Source: Pseudaestuariivita atlantica
GTDB lineage: Bacteria; Pseudomonadota; Alphaproteobacteria; Rhodobacterales; Rhodobacteraceae
DNA: 64,000 bases
NCBI RefSeq assembly: GCF_001205715.1
Contig: NZ_AQQZ01000001.1
Span: forward strand, 62,001-126,000
Direction: 5' to 3'
The notes under the pieces were generated by a model. It searched no databases, had not been told where the DNA came from, and was given only the letters and a program-made list of their open reading frames with translations. Position numbers and translations under genes: made by a program. Shown in pieces: positions 29,216-38,149 of this stretch; the first letter of the stretch is position 1; every line of letters begins with the position of its first letter.

Positions 29216-29422
29216 ATGGCGGATCAACAGCTTGTTTTGGAAATCCTCAAGGACATCCAGGCCCGGCAATCCCGGACCGAGGCGAAGCTTGATACCATGA
29301 TGCGGCGCATGTCCACGAACGAGGAAGCGGTGGCCAACACCCAGCGATCAGTCGATGACCTTGGCCGCTGGCTGGATGACCTGATCAAGGCCGCCGACCT
29401 CAACACCGCGTCCGGAGGCTGA
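29216..29422 (+). CDS. Small coiled-coil hypothetical protein
   Basis: Protein of 68 aa (MADQQLVLEILKDIQARQS), almost entirely helical with heptad-like spacing across about 5-60 and no cysteines or membrane segment. Codon usage is like that of neighbouring genes, supporting a real gene, but no clear ribosome binding site is seen. No family is recognised. Confidence 0.55.
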   Translation: MADQQLVLEILKDIQARQSRTEAKLDTMMRRMSTNEEAVANTQRSVDDLGRWLDDLIKAADLNTASGG

Positions 29423-29493
29423 CGGGCGCGCACCCCTTGCCCCGGATACCCGGCTTGCGCTAGGCCGCGAGCAGAGTAATCCGGAGGCGTCTG

Positions 29494-29889
29494 ATGGGGT
29501 TCCTGTTTCGCTGGCTGTTCGCGTTTGTCCTGCTGGCGCTGACCTTCAATCCCACACCGTGGAATTATGTCGCGTGGAGCCTGCGCAGTTACGAGGCCTC
29601 GCTGCCTCTGGTGGTGCTCAGCGGGCTGCTTCTGCTGGTGGGCTACATCATTTACCTGCGCGCCACGCTGCGCTCTATCGGGCTGTTCGGGATGGTGCTG
29701 GTCTTGGCGGTTGTCGCCGCCGCGGTCTGGGTGCTGTTCGACCTGAGCTGGCTGCGGCTCGACAATCCTGACGTGACGCTCTGGCTCGGCATCTTCGCGC
29801 TGTCGCTGGTGCTGGGCATCGGGCTCAGCTGGTCGATCGTGCGCCGCGCTCTGTCGGGACAGGCCGATGTCGACGATGTCGAGGAGTGA
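29494..29889 (+). CDS. DUF6524-type membrane protein
   Basis: Protein of 131 aa with four membrane helices (about 4-19, 37-56, 63-84 and 96-116), an NPTPWNY motif after the first helix and an acidic tail. A GGAGG site lies 5 nt before the ATG. It resembles a small inner-membrane family common in Rhodobacteraceae (annotated DUF6524). Function unknown. It lies just before ftsW. Confidence 0.75.
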   Translation: MGFLFRWLFAFVLLALTFNPTPWNYVAWSLRSYEASLPLVVLSGLLLLVGYIIYLRATLRSIGLFGMVLVLAVVAAAVWVLFDLSWLRLDNPDVTLWLGIFALSLVLGIGLSWSIVRRALSGQADVDDVEE

Positions 29890-29997
29890 CGTGCGGGCCG
29901 ATGTCGCGCAATGGGCTAGCGCGATGGGCGAATTGCCGCTAGAGTAGTGCCAAAGCCCCCAAAGAGGGGCGGGTATCGAGGCAGTGAGCGGCTCTCC

Positions 29998-31161
29998 ATG
30001 ACGGAAATGGTCTATGGCACCGTACCGGTGCGGGACGTCGAACCCGTGTTGCCGAAATGGTGGCGCACGGTCGACAAGTGGACGATCTCTTGTGTCCTGA
30101 TGCTGTTCGGCATCGGGTTGCTTCTGGGGCTGGCCGCCTCGGTCCCGCTGGCCGAACGCAACGGGTTCGCCAATTTCCACTACGTGCAGCGACAGGCTTT
30201 CTTCGGGGCGATGGCGCTGGTGGCGATGTTCATCACCTCGATGATGTCGCCGACGCTGGTGCGGCGGCTGGCGGTGCTGGGTTTTCTGGTTACCCTCGTG
30301 GCGCTGGCGCTTCTGCCGGTCTTCGGCACCGATTACGGCAAGGGGGCCGTGCGGTGGTATTCGCTGGGATTTGCCAGCGTGCAGCCCTCGGAATTCCTCA
30401 AGCCCGGTTTCGTCGTGGCCGCCGCGTGGCTGCTGGCCGCAGGGCAGGAGATCGGCGGGCCTCCGGGACGGCTGTGGTCCTTCGCGCTGACCGTGACCAT
30501 CGTTCTGATGCTGGCGCTGCAACCCGATTTCGGGCAGGCCTGCCTTGTCCTGTTCGGCTGGGGCGTGATGTATTTCATCGCCGGGGCGCCGATGCTGCTG
30601 CTCGTGATCCTCGCCGGCGTGGTGATCGCGGCGGGCACGCTGGCCTATCACAATTCCGAACACTTCGCGCGGCGGATCGACGGGTTCCTCAACCCCGACA
30701 TCGATCCCACGACGCAGCTTGGCTATGCCACGAACGCCATCCGCGAAGGCGGCTTCTTCGGCGTTGGCGTGGGCGAGGGGCAGGTGAAATGGTCGCTGCC
30801 CGATGCGCATACCGATTTCATCATCGCCGTCGCGGCCGAGGAATACGGGCTTGTCCTCGTCCTGTGCATCATCGCGCTTTACGGGATCATCGTGATCCGG
30901 TCCTTCATGCGCCTGATGCGCGAACGCGACCCGTTCATCCGGCTGGCGGGCGCGGGGCTCGCCGCGATGTTCGGCGTGCAGGCGATGATCAACATGGGGG
31001 TCGCCGTGCGTCTTCTGCCCGCCAAGGGCATGACCCTGCCGTTCGTGTCCTATGGTGGCTCGTCGCTGATCGCGGGCGGGATCGCCGTCGGCATGCTTCT
31101 GGCCTTCACCCGGTCGCGCCCGCAGGGCCAGATCGGGGACCTGTTGCGGGGCGGTCGGTGA
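29998..31161 (+). CDS. ftsW: Septal peptidoglycan glycosyltransferase FtsW
   Basis: SEDS-family membrane protein of 387 aa with about ten helices that polymerises lipid II at the septum with FtsI. Motifs include [56 protein letters not shown], the conserved aspartate segment [18 protein letters not shown], and [21 protein letters not shown]. Start at 29998 ([13 protein letters not shown]); an in-frame start at 29947 would add a non-conserved 17-residue tail. The stop overlaps the murG start. Confidence 0.95.
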   Translation: MTEMVYGTVPVRDVEPVLPKWWRTVDKWTISCVLMLFGIGLLLGLAASVPLAERNGFANFHYVQRQAFFGAMALVAMFITSMMSPTLVRRLAVLGFLVTLVALALLPVFGTDYGKGAVRWYSLGFASVQPSEFLKPGFVVAAAWLLAAGQEIGGPPGRLWSFALTVTIVLMLALQPDFGQACLVLFGWGVMYFIAGAPMLLLVILAGVVIAAGTLAYHNSEHFARRIDGFLNPDIDPTTQLGYATNAIREGGFFGVGVGEGQVKWSLPDAHTDFIIAVAAEEYGLVLVLCIIALYGIIVIRSFMRLMRERDPFIRLAGAGLAAMFGVQAMINMGVAVRLLPAKGMTLPFVSYGGSSLIAGGIAVGMLLAFTRSRPQGQIGDLLRGGR

Positions 31162-32264
31162 TCGCGCCGCTTCTCGTCATCGCCGCCGGAGGCACCGGCG
31201 GGCACATGTTCCCCGCGCAGTCGCTGGCCGAGGTCATGCTGGCGCGCGGCTGGCGCGTGAAGCTGTCGACCGACGAACGCGGCGCGCGCTACACGCAAGG
31301 GTTCCCGCATGAAGTGGTGATCGAACAGGTGCCCTCGGCCACCTTCGCCCGCGGCGGTCTTGTCGCGAAGGCGCGGGTACCCCTGCGCATCGCCGCCGGG
31401 ACGCTGAGCGCCCGGCGCGGGTTCCGCCGCGACCGGCCCGCCGCCGTCGTGGGGTTCGGCGGCTACCCGTCGATCCCGGCACTTGCGGCGGCGGTGCTGA
31501 TGGGCCTGCCGCGCATGATCCACGAACAGAACGGCGTGCTGGGGCGTGTGAACCAGCTGTTTGCGCGCCGCGTCGCGGGCATCGCCTGCGGCACGTGGCC
31601 CACCGACGTGCCCGCGGGCGTGACCGCGACCCATGTGGGCAATCCCGTCCGCGCGGCCATCCTCGAACGCGCGGGCGCGCCCTACATGCCGCCCGGTCCG
31701 CACCCCGTGTCGGTCCTCGTGATCGGCGGCAGCCAGGGCGCCCGCATCCTCAGCGAAACCGTGCCGCCCGCTTTGGCCGCGCTCGACGGCGAGTTGCGTC
31801 GCCACCTGCGCGTCAGCCACCAGGCCCGCGCCGAGGATGCCGAGGCCGTCGCCGCACAGTACGCCGAGGCCGGGATCGATGCCGAGGTGCAGCCCTTCTT
31901 CCACGACGTGCCCGCCCGCATGGCCGAGGCGCAGCTTGTCATCTCCCGCTCGGGCGCGTCCTCGATCGCCGATCTGTCGGTCATCGGACGCCCCGCGATC
32001 CTCATCCCCTTTGCAGCCGCCGCCGCCGACCACCAGACCGCCAATGCCCGCGGACTGGCCGAGGCAGGCGCGGCCGAAATCGTGACCGAGGCCGAGTTGT
32101 CGCCCGCGCGCCTGTCGGACTGCGTGGCCGGCATCCTGTCGGACCCCGCCCGCGCCACCGCCATGGCCGAGGCCGCGCTGGCCCTTGGCAAACCCGATGC
32201 CGCGCAGGAACTGGCCGACATGGTCGAAACGCTTGCGGGCCAAGAACCGAAGGAGCGCGCATGA
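31158..32264 (+). CDS. murG: Lipid II synthase MurG (GlcNAc transferase)
   Basis: GT-B glycosyltransferase of 368 aa adding GlcNAc to lipid I at the inner face of the membrane. It shows the N-terminal glycine loop [59 protein letters not shown] and [24 protein letters not shown]. The start is GTG at 31158, overlapping the ftsW stop as GTGA. A longer frame reading through ftsW out of phase is not coding. Confidence 0.95.
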   Translation: MIAPLLVIAAGGTGGHMFPAQSLAEVMLARGWRVKLSTDERGARYTQGFPHEVVIEQVPSATFARGGLVAKARVPLRIAAGTLSARRGFRRDRPAAVVGFGGYPSIPALAAAVLMGLPRMIHEQNGVLGRVNQLFARRVAGIACGTWPTDVPAGVTATHVGNPVRAAILERAGAPYMPPGPHPVSVLVIGGSQGARILSETVPPALAALDGELRRHLRVSHQARAEDAEAVAAQYAEAGIDAEVQPFFHDVPARMAEAQLVISRSGASSIADLSVIGRPAILIPFAAAAADHQTANARGLAEAGAAEIVTEAELSPARLSDCVAGILSDPARATAMAEAALALGKPDAAQELADMVETLAGQEPKERA

Positions 32265-33661
32265 ACGCCGCCACCAAGCTTCCGGGCGATGTCGGCCCGA
32301 TCCATTTCGTCGGGATCGGCGGCATCGGCATGTCGGGCATCGCCGAGGTGCTGCTGAACCACGGCTACGTGGTGCAGGGGTCCGACCTCAAATCCTCGCC
32401 AATCACCCAGCGGCTCGCGGCCAACGGCGCGCTGATCTTCGAGGGCCAGCGGGCCGAGAACCTCGAGGCCGCCGAGGTCGTGGTGATCTCTTCGGCGATC
32501 AAGCCGGGCAATCCCGAACTGGACGAGGCGCGCCGCCGCGGCCTGCCCGTCGTGCGCCGGGCCGAGATGCTGGCCGAACTGATGCGGCTCAAGTCAAACA
32601 TCGCCGTCGCGGGCACCCACGGCAAGACCACGACCACGACCATGGTCGCCACGCTGCTGCACGCGGGCGATTTCGACCCGACGGTGGTAAATGGCGGCAT
32701 CATCCACGCCTTCGGCTCGAACGCGCGGACGGGGCAGGGTGAGTGGATGGTGGTGGAGGCCGACGAGAGCGACGGCACCTTCAATCGCCTTCCCGCCACC
32801 ATCGCCATCGTCACCAATATCGACCCCGAGCATATGGAACACTGGGGCAGCATCGAGAACCTGCGCCAGGGCTTTCTCGACTTCGTGTCGAACATTCCCT
32901 TCTACGGCCTCGCCGTCGCCTGCATCGACCACCCCGAAGTGCAGGCGCTGGTCAGCCGCATCACCGACCGGCGCGTCGTGACCTACGGCTTCAACCCGCA
33001 GGCCGATGTGCGCGCGGTGAACCTGCACTACAAGGCGGGCGTGGCGCATTTCGACGTCGCCCTGCAGGCCGAGGAGATGGTGATCGAGGATTGCTCGCTG
33101 CCCATGCCCGGCGATCACAACGTGTCGAACGCGCTGTCGGCCATCGCCGTGGCCCGGCATCTCGGCATGAAGGGCGACCAGATCCGCGAGGCCCTTGCCA
33201 ATTTCGGCGGCGTTAACCGGCGCTTCACGAAAGTGGGCGAATGGAACGGCGTGACGATCATCGACGATTACGGCCACCACCCGGTGGAGATCGCGGCGGT
33301 GCTGAAAGCCGCGCGGCAGGCGAGCGAGGGGCGCGTGATCGCCGTGCACCAGCCGCACCGCTATTCGCGCCTGCATGACCTGTTCGGCGATTTCTGCACC
33401 TGTTTCAACGACGCCGATGTCGTCGCCATCGCCGAGGTTTTCGCCGCCGGGGAAGAGCCCATTCCGGGGGCCGACCGCGACAGCCTCGTCGCCGGTCTCA
33501 TACAGGCGGGCCACCGCCACGCCCGCGCGATCCTTGGTGAAGAAGATCTCGAACGCCTCGTGCGCGAACAGGCCAAGCCGGGGGACATGGTCGTCTGCCT
33601 TGGCGCGGGCACGATCTCGGCCTGGGCGAACGGGTTGCCGCAACGGCTGGAGGGCAAGTGA
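32261..33661 (+). CDS. murC: UDP-MurNAc:L-alanine ligase MurC
   Basis: First Mur ligase of the stem peptide, 466 aa. It has [20 protein letters not shown] loop [66 protein letters not shown] and [10 protein letters not shown], all typical of MurC. AGGAG precedes the ATG, which overlaps the murG stop (ATGA). Confidence 0.96.
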   Translation: MNAATKLPGDVGPIHFVGIGGIGMSGIAEVLLNHGYVVQGSDLKSSPITQRLAANGALIFEGQRAENLEAAEVVVISSAIKPGNPELDEARRRGLPVVRRAEMLAELMRLKSNIAVAGTHGKTTTTTMVATLLHAGDFDPTVVNGGIIHAFGSNARTGQGEWMVVEADESDGTFNRLPATIAIVTNIDPEHMEHWGSIENLRQGFLDFVSNIPFYGLAVACIDHPEVQALVSRITDRRVVTYGFNPQADVRAVNLHYKAGVAHFDVALQAEEMVIEDCSLPMPGDHNVSNALSAIAVARHLGMKGDQIREALANFGGVNRRFTKVGEWNGVTIIDDYGHHPVEIAAVLKAARQASEGRVIAVHQPHRYSRLHDLFGDFCTCFNDADVVAIAEVFAAGEEPIPGADRDSLVAGLIQAGHRHARAILGEEDLERLVREQAKPGDMVVCLGAGTISAWANGLPQRLEGK

Positions 33662-33966
33662 TGGTACTGATCGCCGCGTTCATGGTGCTCGTCTCGGTGG
33701 GGGCCTGCGTCTATTTCGCATGGGCCTACGGGATCGTGCGGTTCCACTACGACGTGATGGCGCTGCTGACCGCGACGCTGGTCTTTCTCAGCCTGTCGAT
33801 CCTTGGTGGCGGGGGCTGGTTCTCGACCGCGATGCGCGCGGGATCGGCCCTGTCGCTCATCACCGCCTTCGTGATCAGCGCCGAGACGGTGCTGAACGCG
33901 CTCCGCTACCACCTCGACCAGCGCCGGGACGATGCCGACCTGATGGATGACGAGGCCGAGGCATGA
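33661..33966 (+). CDS. Small membrane protein between murC and murB
   Basis: Protein of 101 aa with three predicted membrane helices (about 2-25, 33-50 and 56-75) and a charged tail RRDDADLMDDEAEA. The ATG overlaps the murC stop (TGATG), and the end overlaps the next gene by ATGA, so it belongs to the dcw operon. A GTG at 33658 is an equivalent start. I do not recognise a named family; function unknown. Confidence 0.72.
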   Translation: MVLIAAFMVLVSVGACVYFAWAYGIVRFHYDVMALLTATLVFLSLSILGGGGWFSTAMRAGSALSLITAFVISAETVLNALRYHLDQRRDDADLMDDEAEA

Positions 33967-34229
33967 CCTGGTCGCTCGCCGCCGCCTGCGGCTGGGCGCT
34001 TGTCGCCAACCTGCTGGCCATGCTGCCGTCGCGCGACAACCACTGGCGCCGTGCCTACGTGCTGATCGCCGTGGGCGTTCCGATCCTCGGCTGGGTGACG
34101 TACGAGAACGGCCCGTGGTGGGGCCTCGGCGTGCTGGTCGCCGCCATGAGCGTCCTGCGCTGGCCCGTCATCTACCTCGGCCGCTGGCTCCGCCGTACCG
34201 TCATCCGCTCGGACGTCGAACCGGGCTAG
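33963..34229 (+). CDS. DUF2484-type membrane protein
   Basis: Protein of 88 aa with three hydrophobic segments and the family-typical AMLPSRDNHWRRAYVLIAVGVPILGWVTYENGPWWG core and a VLRWPVIYLGRWLRR end. DUF2484 proteins occur in Rhodobacteraceae, typically in this murC-murB interval. Function unknown. Translation is coupled to the preceding gene (ATGA). Confidence 0.83.
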   Translation: MTWSLAAACGWALVANLLAMLPSRDNHWRRAYVLIAVGVPILGWVTYENGPWWGLGVLVAAMSVLRWPVIYLGRWLRRTVIRSDVEPG

Positions 34230-34240
34230 GCACCCCCGCG

Positions 34241-34302
34241 CCCCGGACCTGATCCGGGGCCTCTCACTTGTCGGGCCAGAGGTCCCGGGTCAAGCCCGGG
34301 AC
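34241..34302. repeat. Pair of palindromes, REP/BIME-like
   Basis: CCCCGGA-cctga-TCCGGGG (34241-34259) and GTCCCGGG-tcaag-CCCGGGAC (34282-34302) are two perfect hairpins 22 bp apart, directly after the DUF2484 gene. Palindromes of this style are common dispersed repeats in alphaproteobacteria. They mark the left border of the accessory segment. Confidence 0.7.
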
Positions 34303-34343
34303 GGGAGTTGATCGCACGGCCCGCTTCGGTCAGGGTCGGGCGC

Positions 34344-35867
34344 ATGGATGCGAGTGAGATCTGGGATCGCGAAAGCCTCGAACAGTGGCTGGATGCGCAG
34401 ATCGCCGAACACGGCGAAGAGGAAGGCCGCGCCCGCGCGGTCTGGATCGCCCACCGCTGCGCGATGCGGGTCTTGCCAGTGGCATGGTCGTGGTTCCGGT
34501 CGGACAAGGCGCGGGAACGTGATTTGACAGACATGGCCGTCTTGCGGACAAACCTGATCTCGGGGGTTGCGAGCACATGGCCAACCCCCGAGATCAGGCG
34601 CGCCCACGCCGCCGCCCACGCCGCCGCCCGCGCCGCCGCCCACGCCGCCCACGCCGCCCTCGCCGCCGACGCCGCCGCCCACGCCGCCCTCGCCGCCCAC
34701 GCCGCCCTCGCCGCCCACGCCGCCGCCCACGCCGCCGCCCACGCCGCCGCCCGCGCCGCCGCCCGCGCCGCCGCCCACGCCGCCGCCCGCGCCGCCGCCC
34801 ACGCCACCGTCTGGAATGAAATTCGAACCGACGCGCAAGATTGTGGCCGACCCGCGAGGCTTTCAGGCCCCGCGCTTTGGCGGGCCAAAGACAATCCCCT
34901 TCAGCGCGTCTGGCATGACCTGCGTGCCTCTCTTCCAGCCGGCCAACGCGACAGCGAAGCAATCGAGGGGTCCGCCGGAGAAGACTACACCTTCTGGATC
35001 AAGTGGTACGAGGACGCGCTCGCTGGCACCCCGCCCAACTGGGACATGCTGAAAGAGATCGTCGAGACGATCACGCCCGACCAGTGGGATGAAGGGCACA
35101 AGGTGGTCACGCCGATCATCAACGGGATCGTCGAGAAATATGCGGTTGGTAGATCGCGCAATGCGGAACGTCTGGTTCGTGCGGCTCCGGATGACAAGGT
35201 TGAGGCTGTTCCGGTCACAGAACTGGGTCACGACGACCTGACCGACGCCCGTGATCGCATAAGCGATGCTGTGGAGTTCATCCGAGGATGCGAGGCGCAA
35301 GGCAACCTGTGCTTGGCCGATATTCTGAAGGGCGAGCTGGCGGAACTGGAAGTTTACCTTGAGAAATACGCTGAACGCCCTTTGCGTCTGTACGAGATCT
35401 GTATCGATGTAGCGCGTGGCGTCGAGGACAAGATCGCAGACGGGCGGCTGCCCATTCGAGATGAAAACCTCTCTCGGTTTCTGAGGCAACTCGATCGGTC
35501 TTCGACCGACATCCTCGCCAACGACAGCGAGGTGGAGGCCAAAGTGCGCAGGCGCGCGTCGGTTCGCTTCTCTCGAATGAATGATGCCGAGAAGGATCGG
35601 CTGCGCGCCGTGACCGAGGCTGCTGCCGAAGATGCAAAACAAGGCTTGGCAAACGAATACCGCGACGATCTTGCAACTGCCCTCGACGAAGGAGCGGACA
35701 AGGACAAACAAGACGACAGCCGATACCGGATTGGCAGCCGCCTGATCCGGCATCGAAAGTTGAAACGGGAAGAGATCGTCAAGGCAGGCGACGATGTATC
35801 GAAGGTTGGCAAGGGTGTGTCAGCCGTTTGGGACGCCGTAACCTGGGTAGCCACGTGGTTTGTATGA
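34344..35867 (+). CDS. Hypothetical protein with Ala/His/Arg tandem-repeat segment, likely acquired
   Basis: Protein of 507 aa. Residues 1-85 form a charged helical head (ESLEQWLDAQIAEHGEEEGRARAVWIAHRCAMRVLP). Residues 87-154 are a period-4 Ala-rich run of AAAH/AAAR type. The middle (about 170-265) contains SGPALWRAKDNPLQRVWHDLRASLP, then DYTFWIKWYEDALAG and WDMLKEIVETITPDQWDEG, a pattern I associate with uncharacterised Rhodobacteraceae proteins. The C-terminal half is long, charged and helical. There is no signal peptide or membrane helix. The last 1 kb is visibly less GC-rich with different codon choice from the mur genes, so transfer is likely. Start at 34344; function unknown. Confidence 0.75.
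   Translation: MDASEIWDRESLEQWLDAQIAEHGEEEGRARAVWIAHRCAMRVLPVAWSWFRSDKARERDLTDMAVLRTNLISGVASTWPTPEIRRAHAAAHAAARAAAHAAHAALAADAAAHAALAAHAALAAHAAAHAAAHAAARAAARAAAHAAARAAAHATVWNEIRTDAQDCGRPARLSGPALWRAKDNPLQRVWHDLRASLPAGQRDSEAIEGSAGEDYTFWIKWYEDALAGTPPNWDMLKEIVETITPDQWDEGHKVVTPIINGIVEKYAVGRSRNAERLVRAAPDDKVEAVPVTELGHDDLTDARDRISDAVEFIRGCEAQGNLCLADILKGELAELEVYLEKYAERPLRLYEICIDVARGVEDKIADGRLPIRDENLSRFLRQLDRSSTDILANDSEVEAKVRRRASVRFSRMNDAEKDRLRAVTEAAAEDAKQGLANEYRDDLATALDEGADKDKQDDSRYRIGSRLIRHRKLKREEIVKAGDDVSKVGKGVSAVWDAVTWVATWFV
34602..34805 (+). repeat. GCC-rich tandem repeat inside the hypothetical gene
   Basis: About 200 bp built from variants of a 12-bp unit (GCCGCCCACGCC) with 3-bp slips, coding for AAAH/AAAR blocks in frame. 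The repeat leaves other frames open too (Pro-rich and Arg-rich), a consequence of its composition and not evidence for further genes. Confidence 0.9.
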
Positions 35868-35936
35868 TGGTCGCCTGACGGTCTTGGGCAGTCCCTACAT
35901 TCGGGCAGTCGCGCACCAACGAGGAGAAGTCACGTG

Positions 35937-36146
35937 ATGATCGCCTTCCCCCTGATCTCCATCACCGTAGCGGTCATTCTGGCGCATTGGCTGGCGAGGA
36001 GCGGACGGGGCGTGGCGCGGGGGTCGGCTGGCGAGCAGCCGACCTACATCTTCGCGGCATCCCGCGTAGGTCGGGTGATCCTCACCCGACCCCGCCTGCA
36101 ATCGCACTTGTCCGTCACCGCTGATCGGGGCAGAACCGCTGCATGA
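35937..36146 (+). CDS. Doubtful small ORF with an N-terminal membrane helix
   Basis: 69 codons ([23 protein letters not shown]). AGGAG lies about 11 nt before the ATG, the first 20 residues form a plausible membrane helix, and the stop overlaps the murB start (ATGA). However, codons after about 28 run through two palindromes, so the C-terminal part looks like read-through of a repeat. It may be a short membrane peptide altered by repeat insertion, or no gene at all. Confidence 0.3.
   Translation: MIAFPLISITVAVILAHWLARSGRGVARGSAGEQPTYIFAASRVGRVILTRPRLQSHLSVTADRGRTAA
36022..36091. repeat. Second pair of palindromes, just upstream of murB
   Basis: GGTCGGCTG-gcgag-CAGCCGACC (36022-36044) and GGTCGGGTGA-tcc-TCACCCGACC (36069-36091) are perfect hairpins sharing the GGTCGG start. 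They form the right border of the accessory segment between DUF2484 and murB, mirroring the pair at 34241-34302. Confidence 0.75.
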
Positions 36147-37072
36147 CCGATCTTCCCACGCCTCGCGGCACGCTGACGCCGGACCGCCCCCTTGCCGATC
36201 TCACATGGCTGCGCGTGGGCGGGCCGGCGCGGGCGCTGTTCCAGCCTGCCGACGAGGATGATCTCGCGGCGTTCCTTGCCGCGCTCGATCCCTCCATCGC
36301 GGTCTTTCCCATGGGGGTCGGGTCGAACCTGATCGTGCGGGATGGCGGGCTGGATGCCGTGGTGATCCGGCTGGGCCGCGCCTTCAACGGTATCCGGGTC
36401 GAGGGCGACCGCGTGATCGCGGGCGCGGCGGCGCTCGATGCGCATGTCGCCCGGCGCGCGGCAGAGGCGGGGCGCGACCTGACCTTCCTGCGCACCATTC
36501 CCGGCGCGATCGGCGGGGCGGTGCGGATGAACGCGGGCTGCTATGGCTCTTACGTGGCCGATCACCTGGTCGAGGCACGGGCCATCACCCGCTCGGGCGA
36601 GCGTGTGACGCTCTCTGCTGCCGATCTCGACTTCCGGTACCGGCAATCGACCCTGCCCGACGGCTGGGTCCTGGTCGAGGCGACGTTCCACGCAGAGGCG
36701 GGCGATCCGCAGGAGCTGGCCGACCGCATGGCCGACCAGCTGGCCAAGCGCGACGAGACCCAGCCCACCAAGGACCGCACCGCCGGGTCGACCTTCCGCA
36801 ACCCCGCGGGCTTTTCCAGCACCGGGCGCGACGACGACACGCACGAGTTGAAGGCGTGGAAGGTGATCGACGACGCGGGCATGCGCGGGGCCACGCGCGG
36901 CGGCGCGCAGATGTCGCCCAAGCATTCGAACTTCCTCGTGAATACCGGTGGCGCCACCGCCGCGGACCTCGAAGGTCTGGGGGAGGAGGTGCGAAAAAGG
37001 GTTTTCCAAAACAGCGGCATTTCGCTACAATGGGAAGTGATACGGGTGGGTGACCCCGCCCCAAGCGCCTGA
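36143..37072 (+). CDS. murB: UDP-N-acetylenolpyruvoylglucosamine reductase MurB
   Basis: FAD enzyme of 309 aa reducing the enolpyruvyl group to give UDP-MurNAc. Motifs: [54 protein letters not shown], the [10 protein letters not shown] serine (catalytic acid) and [18 protein letters not shown]. It is of the type II-like shorter class common in alphaproteobacteria. It resumes the dcw order after the accessory segment. Confidence 0.95.
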   Translation: MTDLPTPRGTLTPDRPLADLTWLRVGGPARALFQPADEDDLAAFLAALDPSIAVFPMGVGSNLIVRDGGLDAVVIRLGRAFNGIRVEGDRVIAGAAALDAHVARRAAEAGRDLTFLRTIPGAIGGAVRMNAGCYGSYVADHLVEARAITRSGERVTLSAADLDFRYRQSTLPDGWVLVEATFHAEAGDPQELADRMADQLAKRDETQPTKDRTAGSTFRNPAGFSSTGRDDDTHELKAWKVIDDAGMRGATRGGAQMSPKHSNFLVNTGGATAADLEGLGEEVRKRVFQNSGISLQWEVIRVGDPAPSA

Positions 37073-37163
37073 AGGCGCAATAACAACACGAGGCAGCGGC
37101 CAGCGGATCGCATCCCCCGGCCACGCAAGAGACCCGAGGAGACTTCCGACGGTCGACAAGCAA

Positions 37164-37213
37164 GACCCGGCGCAAAGACCGGGTCGCGGTGACAACAGGG
37201 CGGAGAGCCGCCC
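37164..37213 (+). promoter_or_regulatory. Two hairpins in the murB-ddl leader
   Basis: GACCCGG-N8-CCGGGTC (37164-37185) and GGGCGG-agag-CCGCCC (37198-37213) precede the ddl ribosome binding site in an otherwise unusual 162-bp gap. They may affect ddl translation or partial termination; there is no T-run. Confidence 0.35.
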
Positions 37214-37234
37214 GGGACATTGAGGCAGTCGGGT

Positions 37235-38149
37235 ATGTCGAGCAGGGCATTCCCCCATGTTGCCGTCGTGATGGGCGGGCCCTCGGCAGAGCGCGAGGTG
37301 TCGCTGTCGTCAGGACGCGGTTGCGCGGCGGCATTGCGGGGCGAAGGATACAAGGTGACAGAGATCGACGCAGGGCGTGACCTTGCGCAGGTCCTTGCCG
37401 ACGCCTCTCCCGACGTCGTCTTCAACGCCTTGCATGGCCGCTGGGGCGAGGATGGCTGCGCGCAGGGTCTCTTCGAATGGCTCGGTCTGCCCTACACCCA
37501 TTCCGGCGTCATGGCGTCCGCCATCGCCATGGACAAGGAGCGGACCAAGACGGTCTACCGCGCCCACGGCCTGCCCGTGGCGGACAGCCTGCTGGCATCC
37601 AAGGCCGACGTTGCCGCCGCCCACCTGATGGCGCCGCCCTACGTGGTCAAACCCTATAACGAAGGTTCCTCGGTCGGCGTCTACCTCGTGCAGGACGGGG
37701 CGAACGGCCCGCCGCAACTGGCAGGTGACATGCCCGACACGGTGATGGTCGAGGCCTTCGCGCCGGGGCGCGAGTTGACGACCTCGGTCCTTGGCGACCG
37801 GGCGCTGGGTGTGACCGACATCCTGACCGACGGCTGGTACGACTACGCCGCCAAGTACGAAACCGGCGGCTCCCGCCACGTGATCCCCGCCGACATCCCT
37901 GCCGACATCACCGCGCTTTGCGAGGACTACGCCCTGCGCGCGCACCGGGCCTTGGGCTGTCGCGGCGTGACCCGCACCGATTTCCGCTGGGACGAGGCGA
38001 AGGGCGCAGAGGGGCTGATCCTGCTGGAAACCAACACCCAGCCGGGCATGACGCCCACCTCGCTGACGCCGGAACAGGCGGAGCATGCGGGGATGAGTTT
38101 CGGCGCGCTGTGCGCATGGCTGGTGGAGGACGCCTCGTGCAACCGCTGA
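37235..38149 (+). CDS. ddl: D-alanine-D-alanine ligase
   Basis: ATP-grasp ligase of 304 aa making the D-Ala-D-Ala dipeptide used by MurF. It has [64 protein letters not shown] and [20 protein letters not shown]. Start at 37235 ([15 protein letters not shown]) with GAGG 9 nt upstream, preferred over the TTG at 37220. Its end overlaps ftsQ by 13 bp. Confidence 0.95.
   Translation: MSSRAFPHVAVVMGGPSAEREVSLSSGRGCAAALRGEGYKVTEIDAGRDLAQVLADASPDVVFNALHGRWGEDGCAQGLFEWLGLPYTHSGVMASAIAMDKERTKTVYRAHGLPVADSLLASKADVAAAHLMAPPYVVKPYNEGSSVGVYLVQDGANGPPQLAGDMPDTVMVEAFAPGRELTTSVLGDRALGVTDILTDGWYDYAAKYETGGSRHVIPADIPADITALCEDYALRAHRALGCRGVTRTDFRWDEAKGAEGLILLETNTQPGMTPTSLTPEQAEHAGMSFGALCAWLVEDASCNR

Noticed and set aside
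30057-31157. In-frame extension of murG through ftsW
   Set aside because: It reads ftsW out of phase; the GTG at 31158 fits the MurG N-terminal motif exactly.
34567-35052. Proline-rich and arginine-rich frames over the GCC repeat
   Set aside because: They are other readings of the 12-bp tandem repeat; only the Ala/His frame continues into normal coding sequence.
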